Origin: Paenibacillus sp. 32352
GTDB lineage: Bacteria > Bacillota > Bacilli > Paenibacillales > NBRC-103111
Assembly (NCBI RefSeq): GCF_002042965.1
Contig: NZ_MZNT01000005.1
Location: forward strand, 1-64,000
Length of the DNA stretch: 64,000 bases
Direction of reading: 5' to 3'
Below are positions 24,845 through 34,046 of this stretch, piece after piece. The notes under the pieces are model-generated. The model did not search any database and was not told the origin of the DNA. It saw nothing but the letters and a program-made list of their open reading frames with translations. Made by a program: the position numbers and the translations under genes. Numbering within the stretch: position 1 is the stretch's first letter; every line of letters begins with the position of its first letter.

Positions 24845-25910
24845 CTTTCAATAACTCGATAGCCTTATCCATGTGGTATTCCTCACGGAAAGACAACCGA
24901 AGGACTCCCGGGATGTCCTCTCTGCTTTCAATGATTTGAATATTGCTGAGGTTGATCCGGTGATTCCCAAGCAGTGTAGTAATTTGACCGATGATACCCG
25001 GATGATCCGGTACGTCAACATAAACTTCATACACGGAGGTCAGCACGCCCTTGCGTCTCTCCGGCAATGCGGAGCGAAACTTATTGGCACGGCGGAACTG
25101 TTCCTCTATCCCCTCACGGTCGTTATGCTTCAGCTGCTCTATAAACCGTGCAATCTCCGAGTTCCAGTCCTCCAGCAGCCGCAGGATCACTTCTCTGTTG
25201 TCGCTTAAGATGTCGCGCCAGACAATCGGGTCACTAGACGCTATGCGGGTAATGTCCCTGAAACCTCCAGCGGCCAAATTTTGATAGTACTCGTTCGACT
25301 CGTTGTAGCCAGCGATCTGATTCACCAGCGCAACCGCGATGATATGCGGCAAGTGGCTGATAGCCCCGACCACTTCATCATGCAGCTTGGGATTCAGCTT
25401 GACCAGGTGCGCGCGAGTCCATTGAAGCAGCTCCGCCAGACGGTTGTACACTTCGTCCGGAATGGTTGCATCCGGAGTCAGCACATAGAAGGCATTCTCG
25501 TACAAATGCGACGTCGCCGCTTCCGCACCAGACTTCTCCTTCCCTGCCATCGGATGTCCTCCAATGAAGTAAGCATCCTTCAGCTTCAACGTAGAGGCGA
25601 AGGATGAGATGGACGCCTTGGTGCTTCCTGCATCCGTAATAATGCAGCCCGGTTTTAAAGGAAGCTTGGCGATCTTGGCCAAGTATTCTTCCAAATTACC
25701 GACGGGCACACAGATAAAGATGAAATCGGCGTCCTCTACGGCCTCTTCCATGGAAGTAGTCGCATGGTCAACCACTTGGCGTTTTAAATAACGTTCCACC
25801 GATGCTTGGTTCGGAGAATGACCCACCACCGTAATTCCAGGCTTGCCTTTAAAACAAAGCGCTAAGGACCCTCCAATGAGTCCCACGCCAAAAATAGCGA
25901 TTTTCGTCAT
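24819..25910 (-). CDS. tyrA: Prephenate dehydrogenase TyrA
   Basis: 363 residues. NAD-dependent oxidative decarboxylation of prephenate to hydroxyphenylpyruvate for tyrosine. Rossmann motif GVGLIGGSLA (8-17), GGHPMAGKEKSG with the catalytic-site histidine, SHLPHIIAVAL, and a C-terminal ACT domain (about 292-363; YVDVPDHPGIIGQITTLL) likely to sense tyrosine. Follows hisC by 58 bases, as in the Bacillus aromatic supra-operon. B. subtilis has aroE next; here the operon ends with a terminator. Confidence 0.96.
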   Translation of the reverse strand: MTKIAIFGVGLIGGSLALCFKGKPGITVVGHSPNQASVERYLKRQVVDHATTSMEEAVEDADFIFICVPVGNLEEYLAKIAKLPLKPGCIITDAGSTKASISSFASTLKLKDAYFIGGHPMAGKEKSGAEAATSHLYENAFYVLTPDATIPDEVYNRLAELLQWTRAHLVKLNPKLHDEVVGAISHLPHIIAVALVNQIAGYNESNEYYQNLAAGGFRDITRIASSDPIVWRDILSDNREVILRLLEDWNSEIARFIEQLKHNDREGIEEQFRRANKFRSALPERRKGVLTSVYEVYVDVPDHPGIIGQITTLLGNHRINLSNIQIIESREDIPGVLRLSFREEYHMDKAIELLKEENYAVHV

Positions 25911-25968
25911 GAATAGCTTCCTTCTTTGAATTTGCTAACAGACACTAAAGCAGTGCAGTGTGAAGATA

Positions 25969-27069
25969 TTAAGCGATAACAGCCACTTCTTCAAGCGTCT
26001 CTTGCAGTGCGCGGATAAACTTCTCGTTTTGCTCTTGGCTGCCCACCGTAACGCGGAGCATGGTCGGCATACCCCAACCCGGATCGTGGCGCACGATTAC
26101 ACCCTTGCGAAGCATGGCCTCGAACACTTGGCCTCCCGGACGCTCTACATCAACCATAATAAAGTTGCCGTGTGCAGGATAGTAATTCAGCTTCATTTGA
26201 TCAAATTGAGCCGATAAGTACTTAATGCCAGCCGCATTGGCTTGACGGCAATCCTCTATAAACTGCTCATCTGCAAGAGCGGCTAAAGCAGCTTTTTGCG
26301 CAAAGCTTGTTGTATTGAACGGCTCGCGAACTTGATTGATCGATTTAATCACATCTGGATGACCGATACCGTAACCGATGCGAAGAGAAGCCAATCCGTA
26401 AATTTTAGAGAAGGTGCGAAGACTGATGACATTTTTGTATTGCTTGATAAGACCGATGCTGTCAGGGTATTCACCGCTCACGTTGTATTCCGCATAAGCT
26501 TCGTCCAGCACGATCAGCACATGAGGCGGAACGGCATTAATAAAGTCAACCACCTCTTGATGGGAATGCATCGTTCCTGTAGGATTGTTAGGGTTGCACA
26601 GCCAAATAATTTTGGTACGTTCATTGACCTTGGCCAACATGCCCTTCAGGTCCTGAAACCCGTCGATGCAAGGCACTTCTATACAAACAGCTCCCTCAAT
26701 CTCGGCATTGTGCTTGTATTGCGGGAAGGTAGGCGTAGCCATGATAGTTTCATCACCCGGTACGAAAAAGGCGCGGGCCAGCATCAAAATGATTTCGTCA
26801 GACCCCGCTCCGAAAATAACCTGGTTCGTTTCTACTCCGAAATGGTCTGCTACCGCCTTCGTCAGATCAACGGCTCCGCCGTCCGGATAAATGCTCGTTT
26901 GATCGAGCAGCGAGAGGATTGCCTCTTTTACTTTAGGAGAAGACCCGAACGGATTTTCGTTAGAAGCCAGCTTGATGACTTCCGTCAAGCCCAGTTCACG
27001 CTTTACTTCTTCCATAGGCTTGCCCGGTTTGTAGACCGGCAGATGGACAATGTTTTTCTTAGGTTGCAC
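25969..27069 (-). CDS. hisC: Histidinol-phosphate / aromatic aminotransferase HisC
   Basis: 366 residues. PLP enzyme that makes histidinol phosphate and, in Bacillus-type operons, also transaminates phenylalanine and tyrosine precursors, which explains its place between trpA and tyrA. Seen: ASNENPFGSSPKV near 35-47, CNPNNPTGT (158-166), DEAYAEY (189-195) and the PLP lysine K222 in TFSKIYGLASLRIGY. GTG start at 27069 with GAGGTGACC upstream. A terminator lies between trpA and this gene, so it probably also has its own promoter. Confidence 0.95.
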   Translation of the reverse strand: MQPKKNIVHLPVYKPGKPMEEVKRELGLTEVIKLASNENPFGSSPKVKEAILSLLDQTSIYPDGGAVDLTKAVADHFGVETNQVIFGAGSDEIILMLARAFFVPGDETIMATPTFPQYKHNAEIEGAVCIEVPCIDGFQDLKGMLAKVNERTKIIWLCNPNNPTGTMHSHQEVVDFINAVPPHVLIVLDEAYAEYNVSGEYPDSIGLIKQYKNVISLRTFSKIYGLASLRIGYGIGHPDVIKSINQVREPFNTTSFAQKAALAALADEQFIEDCRQANAAGIKYLSAQFDQMKLNYYPAHGNFIMVDVERPGGQVFEAMLRKGVIVRHDPGWGMPTMLRVTVGSQEQNEKFIRALQETLEEVAVIA

Positions 27070-27209
27070 TTTAGGGTCACCTCATTCAAAGTAATAATCC
27101 AATTATGGCAAGTGCGTGCTCCGATTGAACACGCTCGCTATTTGTTGCTTCCTATCAATTTTCTCACAACTATGAAAAAAAGAAAAGTTTTATATTAAGT
27201 CGCATCACC

Positions 27210-27247
27210 AAAAAAATACCCCCGCCGATCCTAATGATCGCGAGGGT
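27210..27247 (-). terminator. Terminator behind trpA
   Basis: GC-rich imperfect stem (27218-27230 with 27236-27247, two bulges) and T7 on the minus strand, seven bases after the trpA stop. It splits trpEDCFBA from hisC-tyrA. Confidence 0.85.
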
Positions 27248-27253
27248 CCTGCT

Positions 27254-28063
27254 TTATCCAATTAACTGGGTTACGAAGTTATGAATTTGCATAAGTGCCT
27301 GCGGCCGCGTCTCCTCCTGCTCAAATAAAGGAAGTGCCTCCTCTACCTGGCGGACCAGCGCGCTACCGACAACGATGCCGTCACAAATCCCGGCGAATCT
27401 TGCAAACTGCTCATGCGTCGAAACGCCAAAACCGATAGCGATAGGCAGCGAGGTCGACTCCTTCACCGTCTTCAGGAAATCGTCAATTCCGCTGTGAAAC
27501 TCGGTTCTTGTACCGGTAACTCCTAAGGAAGAAACACAGTAAACAAAGCCGGAGGCACGGGAGACGATTCGCTTGATACGGTCGTTGGATGTAGGTGCGA
27601 CGAGTGGAATCAAATGAATACCGTGCTCGTCCGCCAGCTTACGTACCTCTGCGTCCTCTTCCATCGGCAGGTCGGGAATAATCATTCCGCTAATATCGCT
27701 CTCCTGCAATAGGGTGAAAATTTTGTTCAAGCCGAATTGCAACACGGGATTATAGTAAGTAAACAAGATGAACGGCAGCTCGCAGCCTTCGCTCCGTGCC
27801 TGTCTTGCCACTTGAATAACATCTTTAATGGAAACCTGATGCTTCTTCAGAGCCCGCATCGAAGAACGCTGAATGACCGGACCGTCCGCCAGCGGATCCG
27901 AATAAGGAACTCCCAGCTCCACCATGCTGGCACCGGACTTCTCCAGTTGCTTAATAATATCAACCGAAGTCTTCAGGTCCGGATCGCCAATCGATAAAAA
28001 AGGAATAAAGGCCGGCTGCTTCCGTTCTTTCAGTTCCGCAAATGTACGATCAATGCGATTCAT
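27254..28063 (-). CDS. trpA: Tryptophan synthase alpha subunit
   Basis: 269 residues. Splits indole-glycerol phosphate to indole, passed to TrpB. Catalytic E49 (MVELG) and D60 (DPLADGP) fall at the same numbers as in E. coli; GFGVSTHEQ and GIVVGSALV near the C-terminus bind phosphate. The ATG at 28063 has GGAGGTG seven bases upstream and lies inside the end of trpB (14-base overlap). Last gene of the trp operon, then a terminator. Confidence 0.97.
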   Translation of the reverse strand: MNRIDRTFAELKERKQPAFIPFLSIGDPDLKTSVDIIKQLEKSGASMVELGVPYSDPLADGPVIQRSSMRALKKHQVSIKDVIQVARQARSEGCELPFILFTYYNPVLQFGLNKIFTLLQESDISGMIIPDLPMEEDAEVRKLADEHGIHLIPLVAPTSNDRIKRIVSRASGFVYCVSSLGVTGTRTEFHSGIDDFLKTVKESTSLPIAIGFGVSTHEQFARFAGICDGIVVGSALVRQVEEALPLFEQEETRPQALMQIHNFVTQLIG

Positions 28064-29255
28064 GAACAGCACCTCCCAAATAGCCCATAATCGCTTCTAC
28101 GTCCTTATCTCCGCGGCCGGACAAGCTGACGACGATGACTTCGTCTTTGCCCATCGTTGGAGCCACCTTCATCGCTTGAGCGATGGCATGAGCGCTTTCC
28201 AGGGCCGGAATAATGCCTTCCGTACGGCTCAACAGCTGCAAAGCGTCCAACGCTTCCTTGTCCGTGATCGGATAGTACTCCGCACGTTTGGAATCTTTAA
28301 GATAAGCATGCTCAGGACCGATACCAGGATAGTCCAGACCGGCGGAGATGGAATGCGCCTCCTGTACTTGTCCGTATTCATCCTGCAGCAAGTAGCTCAT
28401 CGAGCCTTGGAACACCCCATGGCTGCCCAGGGTCATGGTTGCGGCATGCTCCTTCGTGTCGATTCCGCGGCCAGCCGCTTCGGCGCCAATCAAGCGTACG
28501 CCTTCATCCTGCACGAACGGATAGAAGATCCCGATGGCGTTGCTTCCGCCTCCTACTGCAGCAATGACCGCATTAGGCAGCTTGCCTTCCAGCTCAAGTA
28601 TTTGCTTGCGGGCTTCATCTCCGATAATGCGTTGGAAATCGCGAACCATCATCGGATACGGATGCGGTCCCGTTGCAGACCCAAGGATATAGAAGGTATC
28701 GTCAACATGGCTAACCCAGTAGCGAAGCGTTTCGTTGCATGCGTCCTTCAGCGTGCGGGTACCGGATGTTACCGGTACGACTTCCGTACCCAGCAGGTTC
28801 ATCCGGAACACATTAAGCTGCTGACGCTTCATATCCTCTTCACCCATGAATACCTTACACTCGTAGCCCAGCAGAGCGGCAACCGTTGCTGTAGCAACGC
28901 CGTGCTGACCCGCTCCGGTCTCGGCGATCAGCTTCTTCTTGCCCATCCATTTGGCCAAGAGTCCTTGACCCAATGAATTGTTAATTTTATGGGCTCCGGT
29001 ATGATTCAAATCCTCGCGCTTCAGGTATACTTTGGCTCCGCCCAAGTGAGCGGATAAGCGCTCGGCATAGTAAAGGGAGGTTGGCCGGCCCGAATACCGG
29101 TGCAGCAAATAGGTCAATTCCTGCTGAAATTTCTCTTCCTTCACATATTTCTTATATGCTTCTTCCAATTCAATCAACGCGTTCATTAACGTTTCGGGAA
29201 CGTAGCGTCCCCCAAACTTCCCAAATCGCCCATGCTCATCTGGTACGTTATACAC
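28050..29255 (-). CDS. trpB: Tryptophan synthase beta subunit
   Basis: 401 residues. PLP enzyme that joins indole and serine. PLP lysine K90 in [13 protein letters not shown], the phosphate loop GGGSNAIG, and [20 protein letters not shown] carrying the catalytic Glu. N-terminal [16 protein letters not shown] is typical of the TrpB1 class that works with TrpA. GTG start overlaps the trpF stop; its own stop overlaps trpA, so all three are coupled. Confidence 0.98.
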   Translation of the reverse strand: MYNVPDEHGRFGKFGGRYVPETLMNALIELEEAYKKYVKEEKFQQELTYLLHRYSGRPTSLYYAERLSAHLGGAKVYLKREDLNHTGAHKINNSLGQGLLAKWMGKKKLIAETGAGQHGVATATVAALLGYECKVFMGEEDMKRQQLNVFRMNLLGTEVVPVTSGTRTLKDACNETLRYWVSHVDDTFYILGSATGPHPYPMMVRDFQRIIGDEARKQILELEGKLPNAVIAAVGGGSNAIGIFYPFVQDEGVRLIGAEAAGRGIDTKEHAATMTLGSHGVFQGSMSYLLQDEYGQVQEAHSISAGLDYPGIGPEHAYLKDSKRAEYYPITDKEALDALQLLSRTEGIIPALESAHAIAQAMKVAPTMGKDEVIVVSLSGRGDKDVEAIMGYLGGAVHESH

Positions 29256-29955
29256 GATGCTTCACCCTTTCGACAAAGCTGGTTATTTTTGCAATATCCT
29301 TTACGCCTTCCGTCTCTACACCGCTGGATACGTCTACTCCGTCAGGCGTATAAGCGTCCAGCAGCTCTCCTACGTTATCTGCATGCAGCCCGCCGGCCAC
29401 AAGCAAGGGGACTCCCGCCGATCGGCTCCATTCCTGGTAGGGCGGGATGGTCTCCCAAGCAAATGTTTTGCCTGATCCGCCGCCATACACAGGATCAAAC
29501 GTATCCAGCAAGATGGCATCCACAACATCCTTGAACGGATCAAGCTGCGCCGCAATGACATCCTTAGAGCTCTGAGGACTCTCATGCTCATCCCCTTGCC
29601 GGACATTCGTTACGGATACAACTTTCCACAGGCGGATTCCAGGGAATACATTCTTAATCCAACGGCATTCCTCCGGGGTTTCATGTCCGTGAAGCTGCAA
29701 TATATCGAGCGGAGCCTCCTTCAGAACGTCAGCCAGCTCCTCCCTTGACGGGTTAACTAGCACACCCACAGTCAGAGGAGCCGCTTTTCCGGAAGACTTC
29801 CAATCCGTTATGACACGAATCAATTCTCCTGCCTGCTGTGGAGTTACCTGACGCTTGCTCTTGGCAAAAAGAAAGCCGATGTGATCTATCGGCAAATGCA
29901 GGATGGATTGAACGGTTTGCACATCCTTCAACCCGCATATTTTTACGCTTGTCAT
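29248..29955 (-). CDS. trpF: Phosphoribosylanthranilate isomerase
   Basis: 235 residues. TIM barrel that converts phosphoribosylanthranilate to the ribulose form. N-terminal [12 protein letters not shown] with catalytic Cys, [30 protein letters not shown], and catalytic Asp in [21 protein letters not shown]-terminal [13 protein letters not shown] closes the phosphate site. Seven bases downstream of trpC and overlapping trpB by eight. Separate from trpC, as in Bacillus and unlike E. coli. Confidence 0.97.
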   Translation of the reverse strand: MTSVKICGLKDVQTVQSILHLPIDHIGFLFAKSKRQVTPQQAGELIRVITDWKSSGKAAPLTVGVLVNPSREELADVLKEAPLDILQLHGHETPEECRWIKNVFPGIRLWKVVSVTNVRQGDEHESPQSSKDVIAAQLDPFKDVVDAILLDTFDPVYGGGSGKTFAWETIPPYQEWSRSAGVPLLVAGGLHADNVGELLDAYTPDGVDVSSGVETEGVKDIAKITSFVERVKHRV

Positions 29956-29962
29956 GACTGTT

Positions 29963-30760
29963 TTACCCCTTTACGGCAGCATTTCCCATCAAGTCATGCA
30001 CAGCCTGCTCAACGATTGGCTGACGCATGAAATGTTCTCCTACCAGCACCGCTTTCGCGCCGATCGATTGCAAATATTCAATTTCTGACGGTTGCGAGAT
30101 GCCGCTCTCACTTACAATCGTTACATCCTTTGGAATAAAGGAGATCAGCTCCTCCGTCGTCTTCAGATCCGTTACGAAGGTCTTCAAATTGCGGTTATTA
30201 ATTCCGATCAATGTTGCGTCCAAGGTCAGCACACGGTCCAGCTCTTCCTTATCATGAACCTCGACCAGTACATCCAAACCGAGGTCTTTGGCCGTTTCTG
30301 AAAACTGCTTAAGCTGTTCAGTTGTTAAAATGGCCGCTATTAACAGGATAGCATCGGCTCCGATGCAGCGGGCTTCGTAGATTTGATGGAGGTCAATGGT
30401 AAAGTCCTTTCTTAACAAAGGAAGCTTCACGGATTGTCTTACCCTGCTCAAATACTCATTGGAGCCCTGAAAATAGTCTACATCGGTTAATACCGATAAG
30501 CAATCGGCCCCTGCTCTCTCATATGCCTGAGCCAGCTGTACGGGCTCAAAATCACTGCGGATCAACCCTTTGGATGGCGATGCCTTCTTCACCTCAGCAA
30601 TGAGCCCCATAGGACGTTTGCGGCCTTGAGCCAGTGCTTGCTCAAAGCCCAGGCAAGGGGGCAGCGCGGCAATGCGCTGCTCCATTTGGGCTATCGTTAC
30701 AGTTTGCTTCAATGCTTCAACTTCCTGTACTTTAGTTGCTACGATTTTATCAAGAAACAT
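29963..30760 (-). CDS. trpC: Indole-3-glycerol phosphate synthase
   Basis: 265 residues, one TIM barrel. Closes the indole ring. Catalytic Lys in EVKKASPSKG, second Lys in LLRKDFTI, GINNRNLKTF, and the C-terminal phosphate site SESGISQPSEIEYLQSIGAKAVLVGE. The start ATG overlaps the 3' end of trpD by 11 bases, so the two are coupled. Confidence 0.98.
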   Translation of the reverse strand: MFLDKIVATKVQEVEALKQTVTIAQMEQRIAALPPCLGFEQALAQGRKRPMGLIAEVKKASPSKGLIRSDFEPVQLAQAYERAGADCLSVLTDVDYFQGSNEYLSRVRQSVKLPLLRKDFTIDLHQIYEARCIGADAILLIAAILTTEQLKQFSETAKDLGLDVLVEVHDKEELDRVLTLDATLIGINNRNLKTFVTDLKTTEELISFIPKDVTIVSESGISQPSEIEYLQSIGAKAVLVGEHFMRQPIVEQAVHDLMGNAAVKG

Positions 30761-31790
30761 GTCTGATTTCTCCCGTAAATTGGACTAGTTCCTGCAATTT
30801 ATTCAAAGCCTGACGCGAATCGATCACATGAGCCGCATACTTCACGCCCTCTTGCAGCGTAGAGCATTTGCCTGTCACGTAGAAGCATGCCCCTGCATTG
30901 GCAAGCACGATATCGCGGCAAGCGCCTGTTGCGCCATGGAACACACTGCGAATGATTTCTGCATTGGTCGCCGCATCTCCGCCGACCACCTCTTTGATGC
31001 TGTAGCTTTTAAGTCCGAGCAAATCCGGCGTTACCTCGTAAGTAAATATATCCTCGTCCTTCAGCTCCGTCACCTGCGTTGCGTCGGAAATGCTGATTTC
31101 GTCCAAGCCGTCGAGACTGGCTACGACCAGCGAACGCTTCACACCCAAGGCTCTCATGACATGAGCCATCGTTTCCGTTTTGCCGCGGTCGAATATACCC
31201 AGCACTTGACGATCGGCGCCCGCAGGGTTCGTCAGCGGCCCGAGAAGGTTGAATACTGTGCGGAAGCCCAGCTCCCTGCGCGGAAGCGCCGCATGCTTCA
31301 TCGATTGATGGTACTTCTGCGCAAACATGAAGCAGATCCCTACTTCTTCCAGACATTTCGCGGCATACTCCTGGTCCAGATCAATATTGACGCCCAGTGC
31401 CTCCAGCACATCCGCGCTGCCGCTCTTGCTCGACATCGCCCGGTTGCCGTGCTTGGCAACCCGAATTCCGCCTGCAGCCGCAACAATAGCCGCTGTGGTC
31501 GATATATTGAACGTATCGGCTCCATCTCCGCCAGTACCGCAAGTATCCAGTAATTGAGTACGTTCCGTCCGTACATGGTTCGCCTTCAATCTCATCGCTT
31601 CGGCAAACCCGGTAATCTCCTCGATCGTTTCCCCCTTCATTCTAAGCGAAGTGAGAAAACCTCCGATCTGAGCCGGTGTCGCCAGGCCATCCATAATATC
31701 GGACATTACGTCTCTGGCCTCTGAACGCGTCAAATGCTGAGCATTAATGATTTGTTGTATCGCTTGTTGAACCGTAACCTTTTTTTCCAT
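30750..31790 (-). CDS. trpD: Anthranilate phosphoribosyltransferase
   Basis: 346 residues. Transfers phosphoribose from PRPP to anthranilate. PRPP loop LLDTCGTGGDGADTFNIST (about 81-99), KHGNRAMSSKSGSADVLEALG, and FNLLGPLTNPA are the family motifs. GGGGAGGC before the ATG. It follows trpE by 73 bases, a gap with no evident regulatory element. Confidence 0.98.
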   Translation of the reverse strand: MEKKVTVQQAIQQIINAQHLTRSEARDVMSDIMDGLATPAQIGGFLTSLRMKGETIEEITGFAEAMRLKANHVRTERTQLLDTCGTGGDGADTFNISTTAAIVAAAGGIRVAKHGNRAMSSKSGSADVLEALGVNIDLDQEYAAKCLEEVGICFMFAQKYHQSMKHAALPRRELGFRTVFNLLGPLTNPAGADRQVLGIFDRGKTETMAHVMRALGVKRSLVVASLDGLDEISISDATQVTELKDEDIFTYEVTPDLLGLKSYSIKEVVGGDAATNAEIIRSVFHGATGACRDIVLANAGACFYVTGKCSTLQEGVKYAAHVIDSRQALNKLQELVQFTGEIRHVS

Positions 31791-31863
31791 GTGAACTGCC
31801 TCCCCATAATTTCATTAGCAGCCGACAATGACCCCGAAGCCCTCCGGCTGGCAGAGTAATAGA

Positions 31864-33402
31864 TTAATAGTAGTCGTGGTTAATGACTGCATGAGCATAC
31901 GATTTCTGCGAAAAAACAACCTCTGCCGTGCGAATGGATTTCAGCATCCCCTTCGCTTTGTTGACAGTCTCCTGATATTCGCTTTCCGCCACGGAATCCC
32001 ATACGATACCCGCTCCTGCTTGAACGTAGGCTTTTCCATTTTTGAAAATAATCGTACGGATCGTTATGCATGTGTCCATATTGCCGGAAAAGCCCAAATA
32101 ACCAATAGCTCCGGCATAGGCGCCTCTCGCCTCATTTTCCACTTCCGCAATGATCTCCATTGCTCTCAGCTTGGGTGCTCCGGATACGGTTCCTGCCGGT
32201 AAGCAGGAAATAAAGGCATCGAAGAAATCTTTATCCTTCGCGATTTTACCGGATACGTTCGATACAATGTGCATCACATGAGAATAGCGTTCCACCTGCA
32301 TGAGGGTATCGCAATGCACGCTCCCGAACTCGGATACGCGTCCGATGTCGTTGCGTCCCAGGTCCACGAGCATCAAATGCTCGGCGCGTTCCTTCTCATC
32401 GGCCAGCAGCTCGATTTCGTAGGCTTGGTCCTGCTCAGGTGTCGCTCCACGCGGGCGTGTTCCAGCGATTGGCCGTGTCTCGACCTTCTCGTCCTCCACG
32501 CGAACCAGCAGCTCAGGGGAAGTACCTACGATAACTTCATCGTCCATCTTCAGACAGTACATATAAGGCGACGGGTTCATCGTTCTCAAGATCCGGTACA
32601 CATGAAGCGGAGATACATCGGTCTCGATCTCAAACCGCTGGGACAGCACCACTTGAAAAATGTCTCCCGCACGAATGTACTCCTTGGCTTTCTCCACGTT
32701 TGCAATAAACTGCTCTTTCGTTACGTTCGACTTCAGCTCGCCAAGCTCCACTTCTTCGGGAATTTGCTGCTGAGCCATGGAGAATACAGGCAGCGGACGC
32801 TTCAAGCGCTCCATCGTTTCATCAATTTTGGCACAAGTGGTCTCATAAGCAGCCGCAATCTCCGCATCTGAACCATGCTGGGGAACATGAACGTTCGCGA
32901 TGACTTTGATCTGCTGTTTGAAATGATCGAATACGATAACTTGATCGCAAAACATGAACTGGATATCGTTCATTTGCAGATCATCTACCCGGTGCGCAGG
33001 CAGCTTTTCATAATATTGCAGCAAATCATAACCGAAAAATCCAACCGCTCCGCCGGTAAAGCGGGGCAAATCAGGAAGCGACGGGCTGGAATAAGCCCGC
33101 AGATAGCCTTTCAATACTTCGATCGGCTTTTCCAGTGAATGCTTCGTTTCGTTCTGGCTCTCGATCTGGGTTACACCATTTTTGGCAGTAATCATAAGGA
33201 AGGGATCCGTGCCGATAAAGGAATATCGGGCCCATTTCACTCCACCCTCAACGCTTTCCAGCAGAAATGCGCGTTTCTCCTGATAAAAGTGCTGGAATAC
33301 GCGAATCGGCGTCTCGGTGTCCGCCATAAGCGTCCGTACGACCGGAATCAAATTATACTGGCGGGATAGTCGAATAACTTCCTTAAGCTCTGGTGTATAC
33401 AT
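31864..33402 (-). CDS. trpE: Anthranilate synthase component I
   Basis: About 512 residues. Makes anthranilate from chorismate with ammonia supplied by a glutaminase partner. N-terminal LLESVEG holds the tryptophan feedback site; the chorismate domain shows MCLKMDDE-like CLKMDDEVIVGTSPELLVR, RPIAGTRPRG, DLGRNDIGRV and LPAGTVSGAPK. ATG at 33402 follows AGGAG; an in-frame start seven codons earlier is weaker. No trpG here; as in B. subtilis the PabA subunit elsewhere probably serves both pathways. Preceded by the TRAP leader (33453-33636). Confidence 0.97.
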   Translation of the reverse strand: MYTPELKEVIRLSRQYNLIPVVRTLMADTETPIRVFQHFYQEKRAFLLESVEGGVKWARYSFIGTDPFLMITAKNGVTQIESQNETKHSLEKPIEVLKGYLRAYSSPSLPDLPRFTGGAVGFFGYDLLQYYEKLPAHRVDDLQMNDIQFMFCDQVIVFDHFKQQIKVIANVHVPQHGSDAEIAAAYETTCAKIDETMERLKRPLPVFSMAQQQIPEEVELGELKSNVTKEQFIANVEKAKEYIRAGDIFQVVLSQRFEIETDVSPLHVYRILRTMNPSPYMYCLKMDDEVIVGTSPELLVRVEDEKVETRPIAGTRPRGATPEQDQAYEIELLADEKERAEHLMLVDLGRNDIGRVSEFGSVHCDTLMQVERYSHVMHIVSNVSGKIAKDKDFFDAFISCLPAGTVSGAPKLRAMEIIAEVENEARGAYAGAIGYLGFSGNMDTCITIRTIIFKNGKAYVQAGAGIVWDSVAESEYQETVNKAKGMLKSIRTAEVVFSQKSYAHAVINHDYY

Positions 33403-33452
33403 CCTACTCTCTCCTCTTCTCATCTCAAATCAACAACATGTCAGATATAAAC

Positions 33453-33481
33453 AAAAAAACCTCTACGTCAAAGTAGAGGTT
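33453..33481 (-). terminator. trp leader attenuator terminator
   Basis: A 9-bp perfect stem (33458-33466 with 33473-33481, AACCTCTAC/GTAGAGGTT) and T7 on the minus strand, 50 bases before trpE. Its 5' arm CTCTACTT can instead pair with GAGTAGAG in the TRAP site, giving a possible antiterminator. Confidence 0.9.
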
Positions 33482-33574
33482 GGTTTCGCAGATGATCATA
33501 ACCGTAGTCCTGTGCCAATAAAAGGCAACATAAAATAAAGTGCAATATCAAACGCACGGGACTATTGCAATACG

Positions 33575-33636
33575 CTCGGCTCTTACTCAACTCTGCTCAA
33601 ACTATACTGAACTCTACTCTGCTCTTAACTGTTCTA
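33575..33636 (-). promoter_or_regulatory. TRAP-binding site in the trpE leader
   Basis: On the minus strand GAG/UAG triplets recur every 5-6 bases: starts on the plus map at 33575, 33580, 33586, 33591, 33596, 33602, 33607 (CAG), 33612, 33617, 33622, then CAG at 33629 and UAG at 33634. This is the signature of RNA wrapped around the 11-subunit TRAP ring. The TRAP gene mtrB is in the window. With tryptophan bound, TRAP would cover GAGTAGAG and let the terminator form. Confidence 0.92.
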
Positions 33637-33664
33637 AATCACTACTGTAACTATACTATGGCTT

Positions 33665-34042
33665 TTATGCTTTTGTCAATTTCGATAAATCAGGACGAAG
33701 GCGCATAGCCTCTTTCAAGTAGACATGCACAATCTCATCCTGTCTTTTCTCCGTATTGGCCATCACCATCAAACGGATGCACTTTGGCAGACTGCCTTCA
33801 ACCGGCACCTCAAGCGAGCACATCAACGGTACAAGCTCCCAGCCCGGAAGCTGACGAATGGCTACAGCCGGGAATGTTGTGGTGAGATCATTGGTCACCG
33901 TGATAAACACACACGCGATTTCCTCAGGGAGTATTCCGTTTTCTGCAATAATTTGCTGCAGCAGTTCTCTTGTTGCCGTCAATACTTCATTCTTCTCGTC
34001 ATGTTCAACTGTTGTCGCACCGCGAATTCCCCGAACTAGCAT
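33665..34042 (-). CDS. aroH: Chorismate mutase AroH
   Basis: 125 residues, the trimeric AroH class of Bacillus. Turns chorismate into prephenate. Active-site residues R7, C75, E78 and R90 fall at the B. subtilis positions (VRGIRGAT, LMCSLEVPVEGSLPKCIR). Ends about 30 bases before the TRAP site, so it is not itself controlled by that attenuator. Five bases separate it from aroB. Confidence 0.98.
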   Translation of the reverse strand: MLVRGIRGATTVEHDEKNEVLTATRELLQQIIAENGILPEEIACVFITVTNDLTTTFPAVAIRQLPGWELVPLMCSLEVPVEGSLPKCIRLMVMANTEKRQDEIVHVYLKEAMRLRPDLSKLTKA

Positions 34043-34046
34043 GAAT

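Noticed and set aside
26296-27198. A 300-codon plus-strand frame opposite hisC
   Set aside because: Shadow of hisC with no start signal and no recognisable domain.
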